The translations under genes and the position numbers were made by a program. Source: G963677325 sp963810555 (GTDB lineage Bacteria > Bacteroidota > Bacteroidia > Bacteroidales > Prolixibacteraceae). Taken from it: a stretch of DNA of 64,000 nt. This document shows positions 43,973-54,045 of this stretch, in pieces (within the stretch, counting starts at the first letter, position 1; every line of letters begins with the position of its first letter). Location: positions 248,001 to 312,000 of the forward strand of contig CAWENX010000009.1 in NCBI GenBank assembly GCA_963810555.1, written 5' to 3'. The notes beneath the pieces are model-generated. The model was not told the origin of the DNA, made no database searches, and saw only the letters and a program-made list of their open reading frames with translations.

Positions 43973-45280
43973 TTAATTATTTTTCATCCAATCATTCAAT
44001 GTATCCACAGCCAGATCATGCAATTTTTCAGGCAGAGTACTGATTCTCGTCAGGTGGCATCCCCCGGGCTGAACGATTTTAAGGACACCAGGATTATGAT
44101 CCGGATTGACCGAGGCAGCATACCAGGGATCGTTTGAGCCATAGATAAGAAGGATGTTTTTTGCTTCTTTACGCATGAATTTTTTTAAATGGAGGCTGAC
44201 AGATGGATCCCACGGAAAACGTGCAGCTTTAGGAACAAAAAGTCTCGCTACATAACCCTTTGTGGAACGCAATTGCATAAGTCCGTGAAAGGGTTTTGTA
44301 TTGTAAGCATAATAACCCAACTGACGCAAAGCCTGGACAAAGAAAGGAAGTGTGTTGCTGTCATTGGCAATACTGAAATACTCAGGGGAGATTACTTTAA
44401 TGAAATATTCGAGAATCTTTTGATCAGATGAACCGGGCGGAGGTATCTCAGATACCTTATGACACCACTGCCAGAAAGAGAAGGCAAACTCAAGGACACA
44501 ATAGTCATAAATTTCACTCTGCGAAGCATTGAAGCGATATTTATTATCGTTACAGAAGTTTGTAAAGAGGGGAAGCAATGAAGTTTTGTCTTTCAGCAGC
44601 GTCTTCTGAAAATTCAGGACCGTATCCCTTTCCTCCTTAATCCCGGCCTTATGCAATATAAATTGTTCCTGACGCCTGTCTTCGACTGAAAAGCAAAGAG
44701 GGGCAACATAAGCAACAGTGGCAACCACGTCACCGGGATAAAACATTCGGTAGAAGAGAGCTGTCTCGCCTCCTTTGCTGATTCCTGTGCTGACCCATTT
44801 TCGGGGATAGAGGCTTTTAAAGAGTTCAGCAATATGATGATGATCGGCTGCAGCATTTTCAACAGTAAGGTATTTCCAATTTATTGTATCGGGCACAGAT
44901 TTTCCGAAAAAACGGTGTTCAATGAACAACTGGTTCGCATACAACAAAGGGCATAATTCGTTCAGATATTTTGGATTTGCTTCTTTGTCCGCATCATATC
45001 CTTCGGTGATCATAACAACGGAATCATCATAGCTTAGGTGCGAAAGAATGACCCGTTGTGGAAAAAATCCCAACTCAGGGTGCTGATGATCCAGTGGCTG
45101 ACGAACCATAATGATCCATGCTTCTTCGAAAAAAGGATTATGCTGCATTGAGTCAACCGAAATGACGTCGGGAAGATTGAGTATCCTTTCACGGAGAGTA
45201 AGGGTATACCCGATTTGCAAAAACCCCAAAAGGCTAATCAGCAAAAAAGCAATTTTTTTAGTCATAGGTTTCACTTTCAT
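43973..45280 (-). CDS. Secreted S37-family serine peptidase (PS-10 type)
   Basis: 435 residues with an N-terminal signal peptide (KKIAFLLISLLGFLQIGYT). The mature enzyme is an alpha/beta hydrolase: GISKGGETALFYR carries the nucleophile Ser, YGSNDPWYAA the Asp and GGCHLTRI the His. Related Streptomyces enzymes are tripeptidyl aminopeptidases. It would act on exported peptides in the periplasm or outside. The start at 45280 has alternatives a few codons downstream. Confidence 0.85.
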   Translation of the reverse strand: MKVKPMTKKIAFLLISLLGFLQIGYTLTLRERILNLPDVISVDSMQHNPFFEEAWIIMVRQPLDHQHPELGFFPQRVILSHLSYDDSVVMITEGYDADKEANPKYLNELCPLLYANQLFIEHRFFGKSVPDTINWKYLTVENAAADHHHIAELFKSLYPRKWVSTGISKGGETALFYRMFYPGDVVATVAYVAPLCFSVEDRRQEQFILHKAGIKEERDTVLNFQKTLLKDKTSLLPLFTNFCNDNKYRFNASQSEIYDYCVLEFAFSFWQWCHKVSEIPPPGSSDQKILEYFIKVISPEYFSIANDSNTLPFFVQALRQLGYYAYNTKPFHGLMQLRSTKGYVARLFVPKAARFPWDPSVSLHLKKFMRKEAKNILLIYGSNDPWYAASVNPDHNPGVLKIVQPGGCHLTRISTLPEKLHDLAVDTLNDWMKNN

Positions 45281-45305
45281 ACAATAGTCTTTTGATAGTC
45301 AATCA

Positions 45306-45350
45306 CTCCCGAATTCCCGGGACTCAATAGTCATTGAAGAGTCATTGAAT
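45306..45350. repeat. REP-like and GTCATTGAA-type repeats
   Basis: CCCGAATTCCCGGG-type palindromic segment followed by GTCATTGAAGA and GTCATTGAATT words, related to those around 41060-41165 and 58720. Confidence 0.45.
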
Positions 45351-45381
45351 TCGCGTTATTTGTCCTCAAGTTAATCAATTT

Positions 45382-45651
45382 TTATAATGCAATCAAGCCT
45401 TCCACTTTGCCTGCCTTTTCATAGACAGCGATAACAGACTCCGCATCGGGCATCATTTCCTTACAGGATATTCCTATAAACCTGATATCCCTGGAAGTTT
45501 TGTAAGTAATTTTTGAAGGATCGGGAAACAGATCTTTAACTGTATTGATTTTTTCATTGTCGTTTGGAACGATGAATTTGAAATAGTAAACCTGAGGCCA
45601 ATTCTTCTCCTGCATCAGAAGCTTGTACAACTTTAATAATCTGTTATCCAT
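45382..45651 (-). CDS. DUF493 (YbeD-like) protein
   Basis: 89 residues. The family core VYYFKFIVPNDNEKINTVKDLF, then ISCKEMMPDAESVIAVYEKAGKVEGLIAL, is a ferredoxin-like fold similar to regulatory ACT-type domains. Function is not established; it may be an allosteric or regulatory protein. The start is the only ATG before the conserved part. Confidence 0.87.
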   Translation of the reverse strand: MDNRLLKLYKLLMQEKNWPQVYYFKFIVPNDNEKINTVKDLFPDPSKITYKTSRDIRFIGISCKEMMPDAESVIAVYEKAGKVEGLIAL

Positions 45652-45689
45652 AATTGAAAATGAGGGGTAAAGATAACAAAAAGAGAGAT

Positions 45690-45745
45690 GAGATATGAGG
45701 TATGAGTTATGAGTTATAAGTGAGAGATTATGAGATATAAGAGTT
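45690..45745. repeat. Heptamer array (GAGATAT/GAGTTAT words)
   Basis: GAGATAT, GAGGTAT, GAGTTAT and GAGTTAT units with two later partial units. The word is shared with the array at 43105. Confidence 0.7.
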
Positions 45746-45797
45746 GAATAAAGGATGTGTTTCAGAGTTTCTGAGTTTCAATGTTATATACTCATGT

Positions 45798-45860
45798 ACT
45801 GTTTACTGTTTACTGTTCACTGTTCACTGATTACTGATTACTGATCACTGATCACTATTC
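45798..45860. repeat. Heptamer array ACTGWTY, nine units
   Basis: Nine perfect-pitch 7-bp units from ACTGTTT through ACTGATC to ACTATTC, ending 8 bp from the stop of the T9SS-sorted protein. Read on the gene's strand it is CAGTRAT-like, the same word and orientation as at 37473-37560. Confidence 0.92.
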
Positions 45861-45868
45861 CCTCAATA

Positions 45869-47173
45869 CTACCAGATCATCTGAACGAATCCTTTTTTTC
45901 GCCGGATCTTACCATCCCTTCCTTTTGCACTGACTAGGTAAAAATATGTTCCCGGAGAAGCAAGTTTACCTCCGATCCTGCCATCCCATGCTGCGAGTTC
46001 AGAATCTGCAGGGATATAATCGTTCCGGCTGAAATGATGAACCGACTTCCCCCAGCGGTTGAATATCTGAAAATCGAGTGACTGAAGCGACCTCGTTTTA
46101 ATAATCAGAATATCATTAATCCCGTCACCGTTAGGCGTAAAAACTGGAGCAACTTTTACCAAAGAGGTATCCACAACGATATAATCTTTAAGATAAAAGG
46201 TGTCACGGCAGGTATAGTTCTGTGATTCTTTGGCCGCAACCAGTTTAACCATATACCTCCCTGAATTTTCATAGGTGTAAACCGGACTGACATCATATAT
46301 CACTTTCATTATGGAATCAACCTGTCCACCGCCCTGTCCAAGATTATCAATTACTGTCCTGTCTTTAAACAGAAACCATTCGTATTTATCCGGATCGGCA
46401 TTTTCAGATTCGTTGTGAAACTGGATGGTCACCGGGGCCTCAGGATAAACATACTGGGGATCCATCTTCTGATCAGTTGTCCATGAGAACATTGCCTTTG
46501 GGACAATCGATTCATAAGTAACTTCAACACTTTGCATACATCCTCCCCTGTCAGTAACCTCGACTCTGTATACGGTATTTTTTGGAGGAGGAGGACTTAC
46601 ATACGGGTTTTGAACTGCTCCAAAGGGAGTGTTGTCAGCATACCACGCATATTTATAATCAGGATTTAATGAAATTAGCTGTCCTGATGAAAGGTCGTAA
46701 TACTGATAAAGAGCGCCGGTTGCTGAACCATTCAGTGTAAAAGATTCACAAGAGGATTCGGATATGGCAGCTGCTGGTTGAATCCATCCGTTAAATACCC
46801 ATGCCCGGAATATATAATCAGTGCCTGAATCATTGAATCTGACCCTGTAACAGCCATCCGACAAACCTGTTAAATTGGATGAAACGCCTGTATCATTTGA
46901 AATAAAATCGAAATTCCCTGTTGAAGGATTGAATTTTTCCCAAATAAATGTAACCGACTGACCGGACGACTGAGCCCTCAATCCCGCATTAAGCTGTCCC
47001 TGCTGACCACAAAAATAAAAGATCCTGTCATTCTGAGAGAAAACAGGATAAGAAGTCATTTCTGAAAATGAAGACGCAGGTGCAGTAAGCGACTGCGCTG
47101 AAATCTTGTAGCTATAAACAAAAGTGAATGAAACAAACAGGATTATGATCTTACAGAATCGGCCATTTTTCAT
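45869..47173 (-). CDS. T9SS type B sorted surface protein with PKD-like domains
   Basis: About 434 residues from the ATG at 47173 (an earlier ATG at 47182 adds three codons). The signal peptide is FCKIIILFVSFTFVYSYKISAQ. The middle has Ig/PKD-like segments (AVQNPYVSPPPPKNTVYRVEVTD and SPVYTYENSGRYMVKLVAA). The last ~90 residues are the gliding-motility type C-terminal domain: VFTPNGDGINDILIIKT, FQIFNRWGKSVHHF, WDGRIGGKLASPGTYFYLV and a final KKGFVQMIW. This tail directs export through the type IX system and surface attachment, implying that the organism encodes T9SS. Confidence 0.9.
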   Translation of the reverse strand: MKNGRFCKIIILFVSFTFVYSYKISAQSLTAPASSFSEMTSYPVFSQNDRIFYFCGQQGQLNAGLRAQSSGQSVTFIWEKFNPSTGNFDFISNDTGVSSNLTGLSDGCYRVRFNDSGTDYIFRAWVFNGWIQPAAAISESSCESFTLNGSATGALYQYYDLSSGQLISLNPDYKYAWYADNTPFGAVQNPYVSPPPPKNTVYRVEVTDRGGCMQSVEVTYESIVPKAMFSWTTDQKMDPQYVYPEAPVTIQFHNESENADPDKYEWFLFKDRTVIDNLGQGGGQVDSIMKVIYDVSPVYTYENSGRYMVKLVAAKESQNYTCRDTFYLKDYIVVDTSLVKVAPVFTPNGDGINDILIIKTRSLQSLDFQIFNRWGKSVHHFSRNDYIPADSELAAWDGRIGGKLASPGTYFYLVSAKGRDGKIRRKKGFVQMIW

Positions 47174-47182
47174 AAAAAGCAA

Positions 47183-47819
47183 GTTTCCGGTTATTTACAA
47201 TACAATAATACAAATAAGAATTAAGAATTAAGAATTAATGAATTAAGAATATTGCTGCTTTTATGGTCCCAGGCGTGGTATTATTATTGTTTGGAATTCA
47301 GAATGTTAATGTTAAAAAGAATATTCATGCCAAACCAGTTACCGGATCATACCCCTGCCCGCCCGGTTTTTGGTTACTGATCTTCGTCCAGACAGAAAGT
47401 CAGACTGATATACAATTTTGTGAGGCCTCCTTATCCTGCAGCTATTTTAATACCTGAGGCTGATTTAAGTCTATTGTTTCCCTTAATGATTATCCTGTCA
47501 TGCCTAAGTAAAAATCCTTCCCCTTACCTGCCCGACTGGTCATCCGGGCGGGCCCGTCCGAAGGGACTTCGTCAAGGAAGGCGATTTAAAGTTAAACATT
47601 GAAGATTGCTTTACCCTGAATCCGGTGTAAGCTTTTCCATCTTTTCCTCTCCCTAACGCCATATCATATTCATATCATTTGCGATCCTTCTGCGATGTTT
47701 CTGCGATTCATCCGCGATAAACAATTAAAGTTTCCCAGGAGGGAATATGTAGATGATCAAATGTTATTAAATCGATAAAGATAATGGAGTAATTGACTTA
47801 AATTGCTATATTTGAATTC
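47183..47819. other. Intergenic region upstream of the IS cluster
   Basis: Holds GAATTAA heptads at 47213-47250 and the 11-bp array at 47661-47718. A 64-codon plus-strand frame at 47263 looks spurious. A GC-richer patch at 47515-47580 with CCCGACTGG and CCGGGCGGGC words is unexplained. Confidence 0.5.
47661..47718. repeat. Mirror-image 11-bp-pitch array (ATCAT / GCGAT)
   Basis: GCGAT starts at 47681, 47692, 47703 and 47714, an exact 11-bp pitch. On the left ATATCAT starts at 47661 and 47672. In inverted reading this is ATGAT, two substitutions from GCGAT, in mirrored phase around 47679.5. It lies in the gap before the IS cluster. Confidence 0.85.
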
Positions 47820-48830
47820 GTTACAATACAAAAAGCGATTTATCGTCAAAACCACTACTTATAACATCAAAAATAGGACATTTAAGCGAATTAGAAAGTG
47901 TTCTTTGCAATAATGATAAAACAAACGAAGGGGTTCTTTATTTCTTTTCTGACTTTAAAATCGGGCGCCTTTGGAGCACATTTGATTCCTTCAAGAGCAA
48001 GGGTTTTAATGTTTCAGCGCTTTTACTTTCACTGCTGATCTTTAGGCTTAGGAATGAAAGTATTTGCAGAATGCAAAATCCGGGCAAGAATTTTCTTGAA
48101 AGGATTGACGACAATTACTTTTATCGCCTGATGAACAATCAATGGATGAACTGGCGTAAATTGCTGATGAAATTTGCCAACAACCCACGTAAAATCCAAG
48201 GGAAATCTTTCCTCTGATATAACATGCTTTGTTCTGGATGATACTGTTATCGAGAAAACGGTTAAAACAATAGAGTTCATCAGCAGGGTGTTTAGTCATG
48301 TCACTCATTTGTACCCATTGGGTTTTAAGATGCTTTCATTGGACTTCTGGGATGGTAAGAGCCTTATTTCAACTGATTTTTCACTCAATCGTGAGAAAGG
48401 CAAAAGGGCACTTACGGTTTATCAAAAAAGAGTTGAAATCACAATTCAGGAAAAAATGTGACATAAAATCGCCTGGTCATAAAAGAGCTGAAGAACTGGA
48501 CATGAATAAGGGTGAGGGTTGCCATTTCCATGTTGAAGCGAGCTGTAAATAAGGGTTTTTAGCCAGTTAAGTTCTGATGGACAGTTGGTTTGTCACCGAT
48601 AATTTAATCAAAAGAATTCGTGCCATAAAGAACGGGGCGATGCACTTGCAGGAAGCATACAAACTTGACAAGCGAAGATATCTGGTTAAAGAAAAAGAAA
48701 TGAACTCACACCAGATAATGCAAAAGAATGAAAGGCTAAACAGCAAATATTGCAGAAAATACAAGTCTCGTTATATCTCTTTGGTGGTAGATTACAAGGG
48801 TGAACGGGTCAGGCTTTTCTTCATTAGATA

Positions 48831-50323
48831 GTCGAACGTGAAAAACCCCGTTTTTTCAAAATGTGTATTTCAGGTTCCATCCCTTGGCGAATAGGTGCCA
48901 GATTAACCGGGCAAAAATGGCCAATACTTCAGCTTTTAATCGCTGAAGCATTTTCCTTAGATTAAACCCTGCTGCGGCAAGCAGGGTATTGACCAAATCG
49001 CCTACTTCATCCATAAGATAATTACGGCCCATTCTATGGTCTTGTTTAAGGTGTCCTATCACCGGTTCTATGCCTGCCCTTGCCCTAAATCGTTTGCGCA
49101 TTTTTTGTTTCTGATAGTTGTTCGCACAAGCCGGTAATTTTGATGGGATGATGATCTGAACCCCGTTTATGGTCTTCCTCCCTTTATAACCCCTGTCCAC
49201 AATCCCGGCTTTCGGTCTGTGGCCAGTTATCCTTTCTGTTTGTTCTAACTGTGGCAAAAGAGTATCGCCATCATAAACATTGTCTGTAAAACCCATTGCC
49301 CCAACAATGATCCCGGATTTACGTGTTCTGGCTATCGAACTTTTGTTGCCGAATTCATATTTCTTTGCCTCCTTCCCTTTGGCGATGCACTTCACATGAG
49401 GCTGATGCAAACTGTAAACCTTGTCGCTACTGCCTCTTTCCTGTGTCAATACCCTGTTGAAAATGGATAACTGTCCGGCATATTTTTCTTTCTGTTCCCT
49501 GTCCATCTTACGCTCAATGTCGCGAACAACCCTGCCGGTAATAACTCTTATCCTGCGGGCAGCGGCCAGCGCTTTTTTCCGGCGACGTGGATGGCTATGG
49601 AACCGCTGATCAATCATCAACTGTTTAAGTTCTCTTTGGTAGCTCTGCCTCAATTGTATCTTCTCTTTAATTGCTATCTTCCTACACTTCCCGATGATCT
49701 TCTTTTGCAGTTTCACATCGGTAGGAAAGGTGATGTTCTTTTCCTGAACAGTGGTATCAATCAAAACCTCGTCTTCCTGGATTTCTTTACGCGGAAACAA
49801 CTGGACAGACATCCTGAGCAAGAAGCTCCGATCCCTTTTCTCCAATACGTTTACGAAACTTGATCAGTTCTGTCCGGTCAAAGGGCAGTTCATGCTGGAA
49901 ATAAAATTCCCCACAGAAATATTGCCAGTAAGGGTTTTCAACCCAACGGTCCAATACGCTCTCATCACTTTCATTGAACATCCGTTTCAAAAGAACTATA
50001 CCTGCAATGGTACGAATTGGAACACAGGGCCTTCCATTGTCCTGACAATAATAAATGCTTAACTCTCTCTCTCCAGTTCTTCCCACTTAATCTTACCGGA
50101 CAGTAGTACTAACTCATGGTCTTCTTTGATGAAATGTTTAAGCGGAACTTTAAACATTTCTAACTGAGGGTCGTTTTCTATTTTTCCAATCATTTCTGCA
50201 AGGTTTTCCGCCAATTTACCGAAAATCCTGCAATTTATAAGGCATAAATCTCTAAACTTTTCAACATACAATTGTTGATAATCAAATATTTATACCTCAA
50301 TAATCCTATTTCTCACGTTCGAC
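48831..50323 (-). mobile_element. IS5-like insertion sequence with 6-bp target duplication
   Basis: 1493 bp bounded by inverted repeats that begin GTCGAACGTGA at 48831 and end TCACGTTCGAC at 50323. The target TAGATA is duplicated at 48825-48830 and 50324-50329. It lies inside the IS4-type transposase gene and is therefore the younger of the two elements. The single transposase gene is on the minus strand. Confidence 0.9.
48856..50271 (-). pseudogene. IS5-like transposase, frame broken twice
   Basis: Three overlapping frames add up to one ~470-residue DDE transposase. The N-terminal DUF772-type part has CVPIRTIAGIVLLKRMFNESDESVLDRWVENPYWQYFCGE. The catalytic part has EVLIDTTVQEKNITFPTD and later KAGIVDRGYKG, and the C-terminus has RARAGIEPVIGHLKQDHRMGRNYL. 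The breaks are two extra bases in the GA repeat near 50065 and one extra base at about 49819. Without them the protein looks complete, so the element may be active in the real genome. Confidence 0.85.
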
Positions 50324-50776
50324 TAGATATAACAATGCCAGGAGCTGGACTTGCTTGTTGACAACCGATTTGAGTTTATCTTTCGTTCAGGCTATTGAGT
50401 TGTATCAGATCCGTTGGACAATTGAAGTCTTATTTAAAGAATGCAAGCAATACCTGAGGTTGGGCGGCAATCAGAATACGGATCTCGATGGACAAATTGC
50501 CGATGTGACAATTACCTTGGCAACCCATATGATATTGTCGCTTCAGAAACGTTTTAGTTCTTATGAAACAATGGGAGAACTCTTTCGTGAAACCCAGCAA
50601 TACCTTCTGGAGCTAACTTTGTGGGAGCGGCTGATCAGGTTGTTTTTTAAGATACTGGTAAAGCTAACAATTATACTAAATCACTATTATCCGACTAATC
50701 TGCAACCCTGAGTAAAATACTCAATAATTGTCTGATAGTCAGATGTTATTATTTTTAGTTTTAAAAGCCACCTCTC

Positions 50777-52027
50777 CTAAAATGCAAGTTTTGTTTGCAA
50801 AGATGAAGCGGTAAATTCTGTTTTTTTCAAGTATTCCCGTTTAGTGCTCCGAAGTAGTTCATATACATCCAGAAGACTAATCAGATGTATCCGCACCAGG
50901 GATGCCACAACGGAAAATGCTTTTTTAGTTTGTGCCATTTTTTGGATGACTGTCATCAATAAGTTGGGCAATTAGCGTACACCAAACTTGCGTACGGATG
51001 GCATTTTCGTTCTCCCCGTAAAAGTAATGAAGTTGGAAGTTCTGTTTCATTTTCTTGAACAGGAGTCTCGATGCCCCACCGTTTTTTGTACAAAAATGCC
51101 ACTTCTTCTGCCGTACTTTCCATGCTGTTGGTGATAAACTCAAAATACCGGTTCTGTTCATCCTGATAGCATACTTTTTTCAGGCGAAGTTTTTTCTTCT
51201 GCTTTGTTTGCTTTTTACCGTTTTCATCTTCGGGGCAGTACTCAATTTCTATAATTTCTTCGCGCAGTACCATTGCCTTTCCATCCTCTTTTTTGTGTTC
51301 CCGGAGTATTTCTATAACCGTGTAAACAGCATTCTTCTTGATACGGGTAACAAAAAATACCGATTTGCATTGTCCACAAAGCAAACTGATGGTAATAGTT
51401 ATAAGCCCTGTCGAAAACAACCATACTATACGAAATCAAATCCAGCTCTTTCAAAAAATTCTTGTCGTGTACTTTGGCTTCGGTAATCTTGATAAACCGT
51501 CCAACCGATTGAACTGCATCGATGAGCATGTGGACTTTTAACCCGCCTTTCTTCTTTCCATCGTTCTTCGGGTTACGGCCAACACCTTTCAATATATCGC
51601 TGAATAATCGGATTGTTGTGGAATCTATCAACAATACCTCTTTAAAAGTGAGCCCAAAAGTCCGGCTGTCCGACAAAAAACTTTGATAATGGCGTACCAA
51701 ACTAAAATAAACATCTTCAAAGAACTTATTGTCGCGGTTGCGCATCCCATCGCAAGCGGTACTTTTGGCCGGGGCTTTTTCAAGTCCCAGTAAGTTCAGT
51801 TTCCCGCTCATCGCCCGGAGCCCCTCGCAAATCTCAGTCATCGAGTCGCAGCGGCTAAAGATGCCGAAAAGAACCGTTATCAACTGTGTTTTTGCCTTAA
51901 AGGCTTTATAATAATAATCGGCATTATGCTTCTTCACCAAACTGGTTAAATTGATTCCGTCAATCAAATTTATAACCTGTTTGAAAATCGGCTGTCCGAC
52001 AAATTTTATTTCTGTATTTTTGCTCAT
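50777..52027 (-). pseudogene. IS4-family transposase (DUF4372 type), frame broken three times
   Basis: Four overlapping frames build one ~415-residue transposase starting at the ATG of 52027. The N-terminal DUF4372-like part begins MSKNTEIKFVGQPIFKQVI. The catalytic part has EVLLIDSTTIRLF and SYSMVVFDRAYNYY. The Y-2-R-3-E-6-K signature is YKKRWGIETLFKKMK. The three joints (near 51375, 51075 and 50965) each need removal of one base. It belongs to a different IS4 branch from the element at 47820-50711. Terminal inverted repeats were not resolved. Confidence 0.85.
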
Positions 52028-52069
52028 GTTGTTTATTGTTCGCAAAACAAATCTACAACATGGGGCCAA

Positions 52070-52411
52070 ACCTTCGGGGAGTAGCCCTAACTTTTATTTT
52101 TATTCCTCGTTCAGTAGTGAAATTTTATATCTTTATTCTTATCCTATAAATCATAATTGAGTACGTCGACCTGTTCGACCAAGTCATCCGGGCAGATCTT
52201 TCAGATGTGGAGAGACCTTCAAAATAGTTGTTTGCAAATTTATACATTATGATTATAAAACCACTGTGGGCAAATTACGGAGCTAACACGAAACTATAAT
52301 TTGAAAGATATTGTTAAATATCCTCCTTTCCGACTGATCATCCTGATGTATTGAACGGGGCGGTTAATTTATAATGATTTTTGGGACCCTTCTTAATATA
52401 ATATTGTCAAA
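52070..52411. other. Intergenic region
   Basis: No gene. It contains a two-unit 11-bp pair (ACGGA at 52277 and ACGAA at 52288) like the 40941 array, and otherwise no structure that I can name. Confidence 0.5.
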
Positions 52412-53200
52412 TCAGATCTGTGAATAATCCAACGGAATCAGGAACACTTTATTTACAACACTGACCGTATTAGCAAATTCAGGTTTTACCTTCAGTTTAT
52501 TCCAGGCATCGCTGTCGCTGAACTTTTTCCATTTGTCATCGCGCTCATTCATATCCTGATAAGAGAGCATATACATCAGAGCGGGCATTTGAGGCCCGGC
52601 AAGGATTTCGCCGAAAAAGACAAGATTTAAACCAACGGATTTAAATATACTTATCTCTTCAGTATTGAACATTTTTATTTTTCTCTGTCCGGCTTCCTCA
52701 TTGTTGCTTTCATAAGTGCGAAGTTCGATCAGTTTTCTGTCCTTTGAAGGGTATATTAATGAAGGCCATTCATCAAAAGCTTCAAGTAAATAGGTATCAA
52801 ATCTGAAGTAGGCTCCTGTTTGTGTGGTAGAGTCGAAATAGGATGCAGCAGCATCAAGAAAAGTTTTGTCATTCCACAAATCATTTTTGATCTGCTGGTA
52901 TTCAGTAATTGAAGGATAAACGAGCAAATAATATCCGACAGGAGGTTCAGCCTTGCTGTATGCTCCAAAGGCGCCTACTTTCACCCCTTTTTTGTTGAGG
53001 AAAGGAATGAAGGCTTTCTGATAAAAATTGTCCACTTTGGCTTTACCGGCGCCGCTGGTAAAACGATAAATCCTCATTTCAAAGATTTCTTTTTTAGAGG
53101 AAGGAACTGCCGGGGAGGCAGTAACTGCTGTTCCTGTGACTGATGCGGCAGCCGTCACCGCTGATGCTTTGATAAAAGTTCTTCTTTCCATATTATTCAT
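52412..53200 (-). CDS. NIPSNAP-family protein with Tat-like signal
   Basis: About 262 residues from the ATG at 53200; starts at 53227 and 53191 are also possible. The N-terminus ERRTFIKASAVTAAASVTGTAV is a twin-arginine-like export signal lacking the strict second-Arg spacing. Two ferredoxin-like NIPSNAP/Dabb-type domains follow (EMRIYRFTSGAGKAKVDNFYQKAFIPFL, then IELRTYESNNEEAGQRKIKMFN). The family function is unknown. It was probably secreted as a folded periplasmic protein. Confidence 0.85.
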   Translation of the reverse strand: MNNMERRTFIKASAVTAAASVTGTAVTASPAVPSSKKEIFEMRIYRFTSGAGKAKVDNFYQKAFIPFLNKKGVKVGAFGAYSKAEPPVGYYLLVYPSITEYQQIKNDLWNDKTFLDAAASYFDSTTQTGAYFRFDTYLLEAFDEWPSLIYPSKDRKLIELRTYESNNEEAGQRKIKMFNTEEISIFKSVGLNLVFFGEILAGPQMPALMYMLSYQDMNERDDKWKKFSDSDAWNKLKVKPEFANTVSVVNKVFLIPLDYSQI

Positions 53201-53347
53201 AGAATTTAATAGTTTCAAAAAGTTCACTAAACTATAAATAAATATTCATTAAATCAGAATACGATAGAAAAAATATCCGTATAAATCAGTATTTGATATT
53301 TAAATTATTAATAGTAAATTTATGATTTTAAATAATATAACCGAATC

Positions 53348-53872
53348 TTGAAAATAATTCTGTTCATTATTCCCGTTTTACTTTGCTTAAATTGTAAAAC
53401 TCAAAACAATCAGCCCATGATCAATAAAACCACGATCAAAGAATTTGAACTTGAAAAATATTTAGGCACCTGGTATGAAATCGCCCGTTTCCCTCATTCT
53501 TTTGAAAAAGATTTAGTGGGAGTAACGGCTAAATACAGTATTGGGAAAAACGGAAGGATTGATGTCCTGAATCAGGGTTATAAAAAAAGTTTTCACGGTG
53601 AACAAAAGTCGGCTCACGGTAAAGCAAAAGTTACAAATACTCCCGGAAAACTTAAAGTGGCGTTCTTCCTCTTTTTTTATGCTGAGTACAATATACTTGA
53701 ACTGGATTCGGTGAATTACCAGTGGGCGCTGATTGGCAGTTCTACCCCAAATTATCTTTGGATTCTGAGCCGGACACCCCATATGGAAAAAGACATTTAC
53801 AATGATCTGATCGGGAGGGCACAGGAAAGGGGATATGAAACTTCAAGATTAATACTGGTTCCTCAAAAATAG
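53348..53872 (+). CDS. Lipocalin-family outer-membrane lipoprotein (Blc-like)
   Basis: 174 residues starting at TTG (53348). The lipobox is LCLNC. The lipocalin signature GTWYEIARFPHSFEKDLVGVTAKYS, the central strands, and YLWILSRTP near the C-terminus are all present. It binds lipophilic molecules such as lysophospholipids and is anchored to the outer membrane. It is divergent from the NIPSNAP gene, so both could be under stress control, but no shared operator was seen. Confidence 0.9.
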   Translation: MKIILFIIPVLLCLNCKTQNNQPMINKTTIKEFELEKYLGTWYEIARFPHSFEKDLVGVTAKYSIGKNGRIDVLNQGYKKSFHGEQKSAHGKAKVTNTPGKLKVAFFLFFYAEYNILELDSVNYQWALIGSSTPNYLWILSRTPHMEKDIYNDLIGRAQERGYETSRLILVPQK

Positions 53873-54045
53873 GAGGAGACAATTCCAAAATTTCAATCGT
53901 AAAATGATCAGGTTAATTTGGCTGAAAAAATGTCAAAGGTGGATATTATTACTCCTCAGATAAAAATTAAAAGGATTAATGTGAAAGGGGGGATAGATAG
54001 GGAAATTATTATTAGAGAAAGATTGAGGAAATATAAAATTCATTT

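Larger units (their letters stand above)
47820..50711 (+). mobile_element. IS4-family element, decayed and split by an IS5-like insertion
   Basis: Transposase reading frames run from about 47830 to 48830 and resume at 50324 to 50711. The first part contains KIGRLWSTFDSFKSKGFNVSALL and FVLDDTVIEK (catalytic Asp region). The last part contains YQIRWTIEVLFKECK, the Y-2-R-3-E-6-K signature of IS4 transposases. Removing 48831-50323 plus one 6-bp target copy joins FFIR to YNNARSWTCLLTTDL in frame. The remaining frame has several single-base breaks near 48200, 48410, 48520 and 48560. Outer inverted repeats were not located. Confidence 0.85.

Noticed and set aside
47263..47457. 64-codon plus-strand frame upstream of the IS cluster
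   Set aside because: No family resemblance, poor composition and location in a repeat-rich gap.
315..47718. The 11-bp arrays as CRISPR or as tandem iterons of an origin
   Set aside because: Units are far too short and variable for CRISPR, there are no cas genes, and the words differ between loci and lack dnaA-box or rep gene context.
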